Part shown: positions 48,751 through 58,328 of the stretch, piece by piece
How positions within the stretch are numbered: the first letter of the stretch is position 1
Layout of the letters: each line of letters starts with the position of its first letter
DNA from: JAWXBK01 sp040878185
GTDB taxonomy: Bacteria > Pseudomonadota > Alphaproteobacteria > Dongiales > Dongiaceae
Assembly (NCBI GenBank): GCA_040878185.1
Contig: JBBDMS010000026.1
Location: forward strand, 57,713 to 121,712
Reading direction: 5' to 3'
Length of the DNA: 64,000 bases
Position numbers and translations under genes: made by a program
The notes under the pieces: model-generated
What the model was told of the DNA's origin: nothing
What the model saw: the letters and a program-made list of their open reading frames with translations, nothing else
The model's database searches: none

Positions 48751-51476
48751 TGACCGAGCCGCTCCAGGATCGAAGGGATATGCACCTGGTCCGACTTGTA
48801 GTTGCCGGTCAGCGCGTACATCGCGAGATTGACGCCGAAGCGGAAGGCAAATTCGCGCTGCCGGTCGCCGCCCGGCACGACGGGAAACATCGGGCGTCCG
48901 AGTTCATCGGTCGCCCAGGCGGCGGCCCAGTCGTTGCTGCCGACGATGACCGACGCGACGCCGTCATTGACGCGGCCCTCTGCGCGCTCGACCCAGACGG
49001 TGCCGCCGCTCCAGCGCCCGGGAAATTCGCGCAGCAGATAGAAGGTGCGGGCCAGCACATGCTCGGCCGGGAGCGGCGTCAGCGGCGGAATGTCCAGCCC
49101 TGCGGTCATCGTCTGCAGCGCGCTCGCGCCGAGGCCGGTCACGCCGGGATCGCGCAGATCGAAAACCACCATGCCGCCATTGCGCATGAATTCGTTGATA
49201 CGGTTGCGCCCGGTTTCGTCGAGCGGCGGCTGCCCCTGCGTCACCGCCCAATAAAGGATCGGATAAAACGCGATTTCGTCGCGGTCGGGATGGATCGCGA
49301 CCGGCGTGCCGAGCTCGGCCGCGGTGCGCTGATGCAGGATCAACGTGAGGCCCTGCAGGCCGGCCATTGTCGTCGCATCGACGTCGTCGTCGCCGGTCGC
49401 GACGAAGGCAAGCCGCGTCACGCCGACAGCTTCAATGATCGCCTCGTCGCTCAGATCGCTGGCGGGTGACGCCATCTCCTGCGCGGCTGCCGGTGCCGCG
49501 AACGCGATCAGGAACAACAGCGCGGCGATCGGCGTCGCGGCGTGTCTCGGCGGCATTAAAAGACCCCGCAAAGCGAGCCCGATCGCGCCGTCGATCGCCA
49601 GCAGCAGCAATGCCGCCGCCAGCAGCCAGGGTAGCAATGCGAGCTCTGCCGTTGCAGCGTATGGGAGCGTCGCAATGCCGGCGGGGAGCGCGAACGATTC
49701 GGGCGGAGCGATGCCGTCGGCGAGACTGAAGCCGCGCCGCGCGGCTTCGTATCCGTAATAGCCGGGCGGCAGGGTCGGCCCCGGCTTGTTCGCGGTGACA
49801 TCGGGCGCAAGCGCGCCGGCCTGCGCCGATGGCGTGCCGAGCCGGCCGAAACCATCGAGCGTGAGAAGAGGCGGCAGCGCTTCCGCCGCGGTTCCGGTCG
49901 CGACCCCCTGGCTCAACGCCACCAGGCGCTCGAGCATCTGCACGAAGAGACCCGAGAGCGCGAGGTTCGACCAGTCGGCGTTCGCAGTCGTATGCACCAG
50001 CACGGTCCAGCCGTCGCCGCGCCGCTCGCCGGTCACCAGCGGCGTTCCGTCGGCCAGCCGCGCCCAGATCTTGCCCCCCAGATCGAGATCCGGCTCGGCC
50101 AGTATCTGTCGTGCGACGCGCACGTCCGGCGGCACGGCGAGACCGGCGAAGGGGCTCTCCTGCGGGAAGGGGGCGATCGAGGCCGGCTCCGCCCACGACA
50201 TCGCGCCGCCGAGCATGCGATCGCCTGCGCGGAGCCGTACCGGCAGCAGGTCGTCCTCCTCCTGCTGGCTGAGGCGCGGCCCGGCAAAGCGAACGAGCAC
50301 GCCGCCGCGTTCGATCCATTGCGCGAGCTGATCGCTCTGGCTCGGACCGAGCGTACCGACGTCGGCTAGAATCATCACCGCCATTTCGCGCATCAGCAGA
50401 TCTTCGATCGTGCCTTCGCGCAGTTCGGCGCTGCTCTCGAGTGCGCGCTGGACGTAATAAAGATCGCCGAGCAGCGTATCGCTGTCTCCTTCCTGACCGC
50501 CGGCGACGAGACCGACCGGCCGCTGCCGCCAGCTCTCGTCGAGCAGATAGACGGCGCCGGCGCCTTCCTCGTTTTCGAGCACGATGCTCGCGATGCGATT
50601 GCGTAGCTCGCCGGGAATGTCGAGGGTCGCTTCGGCGATCGTTTCATCGGCAGCGAAACTCATCTCCTGCCGCGCGACGAAGCCGCCATCCGCATCGAGC
50701 GCGCGCAGCGCGACCGTCTCGACCGCCCCGGCATCGGCGCGCGCGATCCGCAGCGCGAGCCCGCTGGCGTCGTGGCGCGGCGACAGCACGAGATGCGCGC
50801 GCTGACCGGCCGGTTCGGCATAAAAGCGCAGATCGCTGTTTTGCTGCAGCCAAGTGGCGAGCGCGAATTGCGCGGTCTGGTCGTCGCCCGCGAGCCCGTC
50901 GGCGAGCCAGACGGCGCTGGTCGGCAAAGACTGCGTCGCGCTTTCGATCGTCGCAAGCGCCGCCGCCGGATCGGCCGGCCAGGGGCGCGGCGCGAGCCCC
51001 GCAGCGATGCGTCGCGCTTCGGCCGGCGGCAGGATCTCAGGCGCGGCTGTGCCGGGAATATCGAGATCGGCGCTCGGCACCAGCAGCACAAGGCGGTCGG
51101 TGCGTGCCGCCTGATCGAGCAGATCGTCGAGCGCTTCGGTTCGCCGCTCCCAATGCGGCGCGGCACTCCAGCCATTGTCGAGCAGGATGACGATCGGGCC
51201 GTCTCCGGGAAGCGCGTCGCTGGCACGCAGCAGCGGCTGCGCCACAGCAAGGATCACCAAACCTGCAATGAAGAGGCGCAACAGGATCAGCCACCAGGGG
51301 GTGCGATGCGGCGTCTCTTCCTTGGGCAGCAATCCCAGCAGCAAACGCAGCGGCGGAAAGAGAACGCGACGTGGCGCCGGCGGTGTCAGACGCAGCAGCC
51401 ACCACACGACCGGCAGCAGTGCGAACGCGGCCAGCATCCAGGGCGCGGCAAAGGTAAGTCCGCCGAGCGTCAGCAT
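48747..51476 (-). CDS. BatA/DUF4159-domain membrane protein
   Basis: A 909-residue protein. It starts with the BatA-type N-terminus (two membrane segments, LLPVVWWLLRLTPPAPRRV), followed by a large region with vWA-like and amidotransferase-like folds, a membrane segment pair at about residues 620-670, and a C-terminal DUF4159 domain (about 690-909) with GMVVFDLRDPG. Proteins of this type always accompany MoxR and DUF58. The gene starts 9 bp after DUF58. Its job is unknown; a role in envelope assembly or stress tolerance is the usual proposal. Confidence 0.85.
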   Translation of the reverse strand: MLTLGGLTFAAPWMLAAFALLPVVWWLLRLTPPAPRRVLFPPLRLLLGLLPKEETPHRTPWWLILLRLFIAGLVILAVAQPLLRASDALPGDGPIVILLDNGWSAAPHWERRTEALDDLLDQAARTDRLVLLVPSADLDIPGTAAPEILPPAEARRIAAGLAPRPWPADPAAALATIESATQSLPTSAVWLADGLAGDDQTAQFALATWLQQNSDLRFYAEPAGQRAHLVLSPRHDASGLALRIARADAGAVETVALRALDADGGFVARQEMSFAADETIAEATLDIPGELRNRIASIVLENEEGAGAVYLLDESWRQRPVGLVAGGQEGDSDTLLGDLYYVQRALESSAELREGTIEDLLMREMAVMILADVGTLGPSQSDQLAQWIERGGVLVRFAGPRLSQQEEDDLLPVRLRAGDRMLGGAMSWAEPASIAPFPQESPFAGLAVPPDVRVARQILAEPDLDLGGKIWARLADGTPLVTGERRGDGWTVLVHTTANADWSNLALSGLFVQMLERLVALSQGVATGTAAEALPPLLTLDGFGRLGTPSAQAGALAPDVTANKPGPTLPPGYYGYEAARRGFSLADGIAPPESFALPAGIATLPYAATAELALLPWLLAAALLLLAIDGAIGLALRGLLMPPRHAATPIAALLFLIAFAAPAAAQEMASPASDLSDEAIIEAVGVTRLAFVATGDDDVDATTMAGLQGLTLILHQRTAAELGTPVAIHPDRDEIAFYPILYWAVTQGQPPLDETGRNRINEFMRNGGMVVFDLRDPGVTGLGASALQTMTAGLDIPPLTPLPAEHVLARTFYLLREFPGRWSGGTVWVERAEGRVNDGVASVIVGSNDWAAAWATDELGRPMFPVVPGGDRQREFAFRFGVNLAMYALTGNYKSDQVHIPSILERLGQ

Positions 51477-51485
51477 GACGGTCTC

Positions 51486-52361
51486 TCAGCCATGGGCCTC
51501 CGCGAGCAACGCATAGAGCGCGACCAGTGTCAGATGCGGCGGCCGGTCGGTATGGGCGCGCGTGAAACTCCAGCCGATCGCGCGGGCGATGTCGGCCAGG
51601 CCCTGCTCATGTGCGCGCATTCGTGCTTCATATTCGGGGCGCAGCGCCTCGGCGCGGCTCGCAAGCATATCGCCTTCGCCCTCCATGCCCTCGAAGCGGA
51701 CGCGGCCATGATAGGGCAGCCCTTCTTCTGCCGGGTCCAAGAGCTGAATGAGATGGCCGGTGCGATTGCCGCCGGCGAACTCGCGCAGGCGCCGATCGAT
51801 GGCTTCGAGCGGTGAGAGGAAATCGCCGACCATCACCAGCGGCGCATGGCGCGGCAGCGGCCGGAACGGCGGCAGACTGTCTTCGGCGGTTTCGAGCCGG
51901 TCGAGCTCGAAAACCAGCCGATCGAGCGCGGCCGAACCGGCGACCGGCCGCATCTCGCTGCCGAGCAAACCGATCCGTTCGCCGGCGCGCAACAGCATGG
52001 CGGCGAGCGCGAGGATCAGGATCGACGCGTGATCGCGCTTTTCGTGGCGCCGCGCGTCGGAGGTAAACCGCATCGACGGCGAGGCATCGCGCCACAGCCA
52101 GATCGTCTGCGCCGCCGCCCATTCATGTTCGCGCACATAGACGCGGTCCGATTTGGCGGTCTGGCGCCAGTCGATCCGCGTCGGCGCGTCGCCTGGTTCG
52201 TAGCGGCGGAACTGCCAGAATGTTTCGCCGATCCCGACGCGACGGCGACCGTGAATGCCCTGCTCGACGGTCGCCGCTACCTGACGCGCGGCCACCAGCA
52301 GCGGCGGCAAACGCGACGCGAGCGCTTCGGCGCGGGCGCGGCGTTCGGTCGGTGTCGGCAT
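51486..52361 (-). CDS. DUF58 domain protein
   Basis: A 291-residue soluble protein. The core motif FWQFRRYEPGDAPTRIDWRQTAKSD is typical of DUF58, followed by a vWA-like part with LWRDASPSM. It is the standard second gene after MoxR, and lies 22 bp from it. DUF58 proteins are thought to be clients or partners of the MoxR ATPase. Length normal; no membrane segment. Confidence 0.92.
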   Translation of the reverse strand: MPTPTERRARAEALASRLPPLLVAARQVAATVEQGIHGRRRVGIGETFWQFRRYEPGDAPTRIDWRQTAKSDRVYVREHEWAAAQTIWLWRDASPSMRFTSDARRHEKRDHASILILALAAMLLRAGERIGLLGSEMRPVAGSAALDRLVFELDRLETAEDSLPPFRPLPRHAPLVMVGDFLSPLEAIDRRLREFAGGNRTGHLIQLLDPAEEGLPYHGRVRFEGMEGEGDMLASRAEALRPEYEARMRAHEQGLADIARAIGWSFTRAHTDRPPHLTLVALYALLAEAHG

Positions 52362-52383
52362 CGCAGGCGGTCTTCCGCCCGGC

Positions 52384-53388
52384 TCAGGCGAGAGGCTGAC
52401 GCAGCCGGTCGATCACGTCGTCGAGCGTTACCCCATCGGCGCGTGCCGCGAAATTGAGCGCCATGCGATGACGCAACACGGCGGGTGCGAGCGCCAGTAC
52501 GTCCTCGGGCGAGGGCGCGAAGCGTCCATCGAGGAGTGCTCGGGCACGCACCGCGAGCATCAGCGCCTGGCTGGCACGCGGGCCCGGTCCCCAGGCGACA
52601 TGGCGGCGCACTTCGTCGATATCGGTCGAATCCGGCCGGCCGGAGCGCACGAGCGTGAGGATCGCGTCGACCACGCTGGCGCCGACGGGAATCCGGCGCA
52701 CGAGACGCTGCGCATCGATCAGCTCGCCGCTGCCCATCGCGTTCTTCGGTTTGGCTTCGTCCACGCCCGTCGTCGCGATCAGCATCTGCCGTTCGGCATC
52801 GCTGTCGGGATAGGTCACATCGACCTGCATCAGGAACCGGTCGAGTTGCGCTTCGGGCAGCGGATAGGTGCCTTCCTGTTCGAGCGGATTCTGGGTCGCC
52901 AGCACGTGGAACGGCGCGGGCAGTTCGTGCGTCGTACCGGCGACCGTGACGCGGCGCTCCTGCATTGCCTGCAGCAGCGCCGACTGCGTGCGCGGGCTCG
53001 CGCGATTGATTTCGTCGGCCATCAGCAACTGGCAGAAGACCGGGCCGCGGATGAAACGGAAACCGCGCCGGCCGGATTCCGCTTCCTCGAGCACTTCGGA
53101 GCCGAGAATGTCGGCCGGCATCAGATCGGGCGTGCACTGGATTCGGCGATCGTCCATGCCGAGCACGGTGCCGAGGGTTTCGACCAGTTTGGTCTTGGCG
53201 AGGCCGGGCACGCCGATCAGCAGCAGATGGCCGCCGGCCAGCAGCGTGATCAGCGTCTGGTCGATCGCCTCGCGCTGACCGAAGATGACCTTGCCGATGC
53301 CCGCCCGCACCTCTTGAAGGCGGCTGCCGAGCGCCTCAATTTGTCCGACAAGCTGATTGTCGCCGGCTGCTGTGTCGATCATGCTCAC
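52384..53388 (-). CDS. MoxR-family AAA+ ATPase
   Basis: A 334-residue AAA+ ATPase. Walker A is GVPGLAKT (residues 59-66), Walker B is in LLMADEINRASPRTQ, and the sensor region is TQNPLEQEGTYPLPEAQLDRF, the signature of MoxR. These act as chaperones that insert cofactors or activate vWA-domain partners, and two vWA-like proteins lie downstream in the same operon. It is the first gene; 58 bp separate its start from DUF1285 on the other strand. Confidence 0.95.
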   Translation of the reverse strand: MSMIDTAAGDNQLVGQIEALGSRLQEVRAGIGKVIFGQREAIDQTLITLLAGGHLLLIGVPGLAKTKLVETLGTVLGMDDRRIQCTPDLMPADILGSEVLEEAESGRRGFRFIRGPVFCQLLMADEINRASPRTQSALLQAMQERRVTVAGTTHELPAPFHVLATQNPLEQEGTYPLPEAQLDRFLMQVDVTYPDSDAERQMLIATTGVDEAKPKNAMGSGELIDAQRLVRRIPVGASVVDAILTLVRSGRPDSTDIDEVRRHVAWGPGPRASQALMLAVRARALLDGRFAPSPEDVLALAPAVLRHRMALNFAARADGVTLDDVIDRLRQPLA

Positions 53389-53446
53389 GGGCGGCGCTCC
53401 TCATGGTGCAACGGGACGACACGATAGCAGATTTCATGGCCATTCT

Positions 53447-54028
53447 ATGACCGGTCCGGTGAAAAAGCCCGCAGACCTGCTGCGCACGATGGTCCGGCCG
53501 CGGGAGCCCGGCCAGTCACAATCGGGTGCGCCGGCGCTGGAGAGCTGCGGCGATTTCGATCTGCGCATCGGCGCCGACGGCACCTGGTTTTATCGCAATT
53601 CGCCGATCGGCCGGCTGCCGCTGGTTAAACTGTTCGCCTCGGTGCTGCGCCGCGAGCAGGACGGCGGTTACTGGCTGGTGACTCCGGTCGAGCGCGGCCT
53701 TATCGTCGTCGACGATGCGCCGTTCACGGCGGTTGAGGTCGATGCGGACGGCAGCGGCGATACACAGCGTCTCAAGTTCCGCACCAATCTCGACGATCTC
53801 GTGACGGCCGATGCGGATCACCCGATCCGTGTCGACACCGATCCGGTCACGGGCGAGCCGCGCCCCTATGTCCATGTGCGCGACGGGCTGGAGGCGCGCA
53901 TTCTCCGCCCGGTCTACTATCAGCTCGTCGAGTTGGGCGAATTTCGCCAGACCGGCGGCAGGGAGACATTCGGCGTATGGAGCGGCGGGCAGTTTTTCAC
54001 CCTGGGCGAGATGCGGGCGGCGGGCTGA
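53447..54028 (+). CDS. DUF1285 protein
   Basis: A 193-residue protein. It has the DUF1285 features: a DLRIGADGTWFYRNSPIGR segment, LVKLFASVLRRE, WLVTPVERGLI, and a later RTNLDDLV motif with Y-V-H-V-R. The fold of family members resembles a PH-like beta domain; the function is unknown. It is the first gene of a plus-strand run (DUF1285-NUDIX-DUF6111-cca-glycosyltransferase), in which every junction overlaps or is separated by a few bases. Confidence 0.9.
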   Translation: MTGPVKKPADLLRTMVRPREPGQSQSGAPALESCGDFDLRIGADGTWFYRNSPIGRLPLVKLFASVLRREQDGGYWLVTPVERGLIVVDDAPFTAVEVDADGSGDTQRLKFRTNLDDLVTADADHPIRVDTDPVTGEPRPYVHVRDGLEARILRPVYYQLVELGEFRQTGGRETFGVWSGGQFFTLGEMRAAG

Positions 54029-54681
54029 CCGGTGCCGACATCCGCACACGGCTCGGCACCGTGACGCCCGGCCGCCGTCGCGCACCGCGCGTTCCAGTCA
54101 ACGGACCGGTCGAAACCGCTGTCCCGCTTCCCGGCATGCGCGGCGATCGTGATCTCAATCCCGATCTCGCGCCGCGTCTGCCTTTGCGCGAGGCCGCGGT
54201 TCTGGTCGGGCTCATCGAACGCGACGAGGGAACCACGATCCTGCTGACGCGGCGCAACGATCAGCTCACCAATCATGCCGGCCAGATCAGTTTCCCCGGC
54301 GGCCGTATCGATCCGGGCGATTCCGACCCCGAAGCCGCGGCGCTGCGCGAGGCGCGCGAAGAAGTGGGGCTCGACGGCGCCAAGGTTTCCATCGTCGGCC
54401 GGCTCGACACCTATGTGACGCGCACCGGCTACGAAGTCGTGCCGGTCGTCGGACTTTTGCGTCCGTCGCTCGCGCTCGAGGCCGATCCGGCAGAAGTCGC
54501 CGAAATCTTCGAACTGCCGCTCGACGAGTTAATGCGGCCCGGCGCGCTCTATCTGCGTTCGCGCCGCTTCGACGATGGCGAACGCTGGTTCTATGCGATC
54601 GACTGGCAAAGCCGGCATATCTGGGGTGCGACCGCCGGCATGCTCAACAATCTCGCCGAAATTTTGGGTACCGCCGGATGA
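53977..54681 (+). CDS. NUDIX hydrolase, CoA pyrophosphatase type
   Basis: A 234-residue NUDIX protein. The Nudix box reads GGRIDPGDSDPEAAALREAR followed by EEVGL, preceded by the UPF0035 CoA-pyrophosphatase segment LLTRRNDQLTNHAGQISFPGG. It should hydrolyse CoA or acyl-CoA to 4'-phosphopantetheine derivatives. The start is uncertain: the only ATG (53977) overlaps DUF1285 by 52 bp, while GTG at 54061 would drop the GADIRTRLG part that looks genuine. A CTG at 54025 overlapping the previous stop is a further option. Confidence 0.85.
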   Translation: MERRAVFHPGRDAGGGLTGADIRTRLGTVTPGRRRAPRVPVNGPVETAVPLPGMRGDRDLNPDLAPRLPLREAAVLVGLIERDEGTTILLTRRNDQLTNHAGQISFPGGRIDPGDSDPEAAALREAREEVGLDGAKVSIVGRLDTYVTRTGYEVVPVVGLLRPSLALEADPAEVAEIFELPLDELMRPGALYLRSRRFDDGERWFYAIDWQSRHIWGATAGMLNNLAEILGTAG

Positions 54682-54929
54682 GGGCCGCCCTGTCCATCCT
54701 GCTGCCGCTGCTGGCGCCGGCGCTGGTCTATTTTCTGGTCGTCGGACGACGAAACAGCGCCGGCGAGATCCGCCCGGTGCCGTGGATCTGGCTGGCGGTT
54801 GCCGGCGCGGCCTTGATGCTGATTACGATGGGTGCCCTCTGGCTGTTCGACGGGGCAGATCCGGGCGCCACCTATGTTCCGCCGCATCTCGAAGACGGAA
54901 AGGTCGCGCCGGGCTACTTCACCGAGTAG
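54678..54929 (+). CDS. DUF6111 family membrane protein
   Basis: An 83-residue protein with two membrane helices (about residues 4-22 and 36-57), and a C-terminal tail with a P-P-H-L-E-D-G-K-V motif typical of DUF6111, a small alphaproteobacterial family without known function. Its ATG overlaps the NUDIX stop (ATGA), and the cca gene starts 9 bp later, so it belongs to the same operon. Confidence 0.85.
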   Translation: MRAALSILLPLLAPALVYFLVVGRRNSAGEIRPVPWIWLAVAGAALMLITMGALWLFDGADPGATYVPPHLEDGKVAPGYFTE

Positions 54930-54938
54930 AATCCGGCG

Positions 54939-56207
54939 ATGGCGGGGGCTGAAGAGCGCATCCAACTGCAGGCCTGGATGACGGCAGCAGCGACGTGCCG
55001 TGTCGTCGGCGCGTTCGAGGCGGCCGGCATCGGTGTCCGGTTCGTCGGCGGCTGCGTGCGCGACGCGCTGCTCGGCCGGCCCGTCTCCGATATCGATATC
55101 GCATCGCCGGTGGCGCCCGAACGCGCGATCGAGCTTCTCGAAGCGGCCGGCATCGCCGTGCATCCGACCGGCATCAAGCACGGCACCGTCACCGCCGTTG
55201 CCGAGCATCGGCCGTTCGAGATCACGACCCTGCGCCGCGATGTCGAGACCTTCGGCCGTCATGCGCGCGTCGAATTCACCGACGACTGGCGCGAAGATGC
55301 GGCGCGGCGCGATTTCACGATGAACGCAATCTTCTGCGAGGCGAACGGCCGCCTGCACGATTATTTCGGCGGGATCGAGGATGCGCGCACCGGACATGTC
55401 CGGTTTGTCGGCGATCCGACCGAGCGCATCCGCGAGGACGTGCTGCGATTGCTGCGCCTGTTCCGCTTCCAGGCTCACTACGGTCGCGTGCCGCCGGACC
55501 CGGAAGCGCTCGATGCCGCCGCGCGCATGGCCGATCAACTGCCGACTTTGTCGGGCGAGCGGGTGCGCAACGAAATGCTGCGCCTCCTCGCAGCGCCCGA
55601 TCCCGTGCCGGTACTCGATCTGATGCGCGAGCGCGGCGTCCTCCGACATTGTCTCGACGAGGCGCGGTCGTTCGATCGGCTCGCCGCGTTGATCGCACTC
55701 GAGGACCGTTTGCCCGAGCGTCTGACCGGCGGTGTCAATCCGATCCGCCGCCTTGCCGCCTTGCTGGAAAGCGAAAGCGATGCGCGGGCGGTTGCCGAGC
55801 GGCTGCGGCTTGCCAATCGCGACCGCGACCGGCTGCTGGCGATGTGTGCGGCATCTTTGCCGGACGCCCCGCTCTCCATGTCGATGGTTCACGCCCGAAT
55901 CCATGCGGTCGGCGTCGATCTGTTTCGCGACCGGATGCTGCTCGCCTGGGCGGCGCGGAACGCTGCGGTGAATGCCCCGGCGCTCGGCGACGCGGATGCC
56001 TGGCAGGCGATGCTCGTCACCGCCGCCGAATGGACCGCGCCAACATTTCCGATCAAGGGTGCGGATGTGTTGAGCCTCGGCGTTGCGCCCGGTCCGCGCA
56101 TCGGCGAACTGGTGGGCGCGGTCGAACGCTGGTGGATCGAGGGCGATTTCCGCGCCGATCGCGCCGCCTGTCTCGCCAAGCTTCGGGACCTTGCGGCCCA
56201 TGACTGA
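54939..56207 (+). CDS. CCA tRNA nucleotidyltransferase / poly(A) polymerase family
   Basis: A 422-residue nucleotidyltransferase. The N-terminal FVGGCVRDALLGRPVSDIDI contains the two catalytic aspartates, followed by TLRRDVETFGRHARVEF, DAARRDFTMNAIF and the RNA-binding ERIREDVLRLLRLFRF segment. It adds or repairs the CCA end of tRNAs. The length and C-terminal helices fit the class II CCA enzyme more than poly(A) polymerase. The stop overlaps the start of the following glycosyltransferase by 8 bp. Confidence 0.93.
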   Translation: MAGAEERIQLQAWMTAAATCRVVGAFEAAGIGVRFVGGCVRDALLGRPVSDIDIASPVAPERAIELLEAAGIAVHPTGIKHGTVTAVAEHRPFEITTLRRDVETFGRHARVEFTDDWREDAARRDFTMNAIFCEANGRLHDYFGGIEDARTGHVRFVGDPTERIREDVLRLLRLFRFQAHYGRVPPDPEALDAAARMADQLPTLSGERVRNEMLRLLAAPDPVPVLDLMRERGVLRHCLDEARSFDRLAALIALEDRLPERLTGGVNPIRRLAALLESESDARAVAERLRLANRDRDRLLAMCAASLPDAPLSMSMVHARIHAVGVDLFRDRMLLAWAARNAAVNAPALGDADAWQAMLVTAAEWTAPTFPIKGADVLSLGVAPGPRIGELVGAVERWWIEGDFRADRAACLAKLRDLAAHD

Positions 56208-58287
56208 CGCGCCGATCGCCGCGCCGCCCGATCTGGCTTTGCGCCGGGAGGCGAAACTTCTGCTCGATCGCGGCGATTTCGCGGCTGCGATCGCGCTCTA
56301 TCGCCGCCTGCTCGATTCCCTGCCGGACGATGTCGCGTTGCGCACCAATCTCGGCGTAGCACTTCATCGCAGCGGCGACCTCGACGGCGCAATCGACTGC
56401 TTTCGGGCGGCGGCAAAACGCCGCCCGGATCTAGCGGTTGCCCAGGCCAATCTGGGGCTGCTGCTCGCCGAAGCGGGCGACAGGGCCGGCGCGATCATTG
56501 CGCTCGACCGTGCGCTCGCGCGCGATGCAGCCCAGCCGGACTGGGCCTGCAAGCTCGCCGAATTGCGGGCGACGGCCGGCGATCTCGCCGGCGCGGAATT
56601 GGCGCTCAATCGCATTCTCGCGGTCGATCCCGCTCTGCCGGCGCCGCTCGCGGCGCGCGCCGATCTGCGTTATCGCCGCGGCAATCTCGCGGCCGCCGCC
56701 AACGATTATCGCGCGATCCTTGCCGCCGCACCGGCGACCGCGGCGGCGTGGAACACGCTGGGCCTGATTGCGAGTGCGACGGGCGACAATGCGCAGGCGC
56801 TGGCCTGTTTCCGGCGCGCCATCGTCTGCGCACCCGATCTGGTGCCGGCCCTGATCAACCTCGCCTCGCTGCTGATCGGCCGCCATGCCTATACCGAGGC
56901 GCTCGATCTGCTCGATCATGCCCTCGACATCGATCCGAATTCGGCCGCAGGCCATCTCAATCGTTCGGTCGGATTGCTGAATCAGGGGCGCGCCGCGGAA
57001 GCGGCCGCGGCGGCGTGGCGCGCCCATACGCTCGATCCGGCGAACGGCATTGCGATGAGCAATCTGCTCTCGGCCCTGCAATACGATCCCGGGCAGGACG
57101 CGGCGTCGCGGACGGAAGCCGCGCGCCAATGGGGCGGGCATCTGGCCGACGTACCGCGCGTGCCGCTGCTGGCGCGCTCTCGCAATCCGGAGCGAAAGCT
57201 GAAACTCGGCTATGTCTCCGGCGATTTTCGCGGCCATCCCGTCGGCATTTATCTGACGGCCGTGCTGCCGCATCACGATCGCACGCGATTCCATGTCACC
57301 TGCTATGCCAACAGCCGGCAACGCGATGGCATTACCGAGCGTTTGATTCCGGGAGCCGACCGCTGGGTCGATATCGCCGGAACCGACGACGCGACCCTGG
57401 CAGCGCAAATCGCGACGGAGGGCGTCGACATCCTGATCGATCTGTCCGGTCATACCGCGGCCGGTCGCCCGGGCCTGTTCGCGCGGCGGCCGGCACCGCT
57501 GCAGGCGGCCTGGATCGGATATTTCGCGACGACCGGCCTGCCGACGATGGACCGAATCATCGCCGACGAACGCCTGATACCGCCCGCCGAAGCCGGGCAA
57601 TTCACCGAGCGGCCGCTTTATCTGCCCGACAGCTACGTGACCTTTGCGCCGCCGGAGGATGCGCCGGCGCCGGCGGCACCGCCCTGCTTCGCGCGCGGCC
57701 ACATCACCTTCGGCTGTTTCAACAACGCGGCGAAACTCGGCCCGGGTGTCGTTCGCCTGTGGGCCGCCGTGCTGGCGCAGTTGCCGACGGCGCGACTCAT
57801 GCTGCGCACCGGTGCCTTCGGCGATGCCGGCACGGTCGCACGGTTTCGCAACCTGTTCCGCAAGGCAGGTGTCGATCCGGCGCGGATCGATTTTGCCGGC
57901 CATGCACAGCGCGCCGCCTTGCTCGCGGCCTATAACGAGATCGACATCGCGTTCGATCCGTTTCCCTTCAATGGCGGCATCACCAGCGTCGAGGCGTTGT
58001 GGATGGGCGTGCCGGTCGTGACCAAGCATGGCGACCGCTATTGCGGCCATCACAGCGCATCGAGCCTGGTGTCGCTCGGTCTCGGCGATCTGGTTGCGGC
58101 CGACGATGCCGGCTATCTCGCCGTCGCACAGGCGCTGGCGGCCGATCGCATGCGCCTTGCCGCGCTGCGCACCGACATGCGCGATCGTTTCGCGCGCTCG
58201 ACATTGGGCGACAATCCGCGTTTCGTGCGCGATCTCGAAGCGGGGCTGCGCCGCGCTTGGGCCGAATATTGCGCGAGCGGCGGCTGA
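56200..58287 (+). CDS. TPR protein with SPINDLY/OGT-type glycosyltransferase domain
   Basis: A 695-residue cytoplasmic protein. The N-terminal half contains about eight tetratricopeptide repeats (such as LRTNLGVALHRSGDLDGAI). The C-terminal half is a GT41-type catalytic domain: KLKLGYVSGDFRGHPVG, DILIDLSGHTAAGRPGLFA, AAWIGYFATTGLPTMDRII, and ITFGCFNNAAKLGP. Eukaryotic relatives transfer GlcNAc (OGT) or fucose (SPINDLY) to proteins. Donor and target here are unknown. The ATG at 56200 overlaps the cca stop. Confidence 0.9.
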   Translation: MTDAPIAAPPDLALRREAKLLLDRGDFAAAIALYRRLLDSLPDDVALRTNLGVALHRSGDLDGAIDCFRAAAKRRPDLAVAQANLGLLLAEAGDRAGAIIALDRALARDAAQPDWACKLAELRATAGDLAGAELALNRILAVDPALPAPLAARADLRYRRGNLAAAANDYRAILAAAPATAAAWNTLGLIASATGDNAQALACFRRAIVCAPDLVPALINLASLLIGRHAYTEALDLLDHALDIDPNSAAGHLNRSVGLLNQGRAAEAAAAAWRAHTLDPANGIAMSNLLSALQYDPGQDAASRTEAARQWGGHLADVPRVPLLARSRNPERKLKLGYVSGDFRGHPVGIYLTAVLPHHDRTRFHVTCYANSRQRDGITERLIPGADRWVDIAGTDDATLAAQIATEGVDILIDLSGHTAAGRPGLFARRPAPLQAAWIGYFATTGLPTMDRIIADERLIPPAEAGQFTERPLYLPDSYVTFAPPEDAPAPAAPPCFARGHITFGCFNNAAKLGPGVVRLWAAVLAQLPTARLMLRTGAFGDAGTVARFRNLFRKAGVDPARIDFAGHAQRAALLAAYNEIDIAFDPFPFNGGITSVEALWMGVPVVTKHGDRYCGHHSASSLVSLGLGDLVAADDAGYLAVAQALAADRMRLAALRTDMRDRFARSTLGDNPRFVRDLEAGLRRAWAEYCASGG

Positions 58288-58328
58288 CGCCAGGTTGCGA
58301 TCGACCGATACTTGATCGTCTTACGGTT

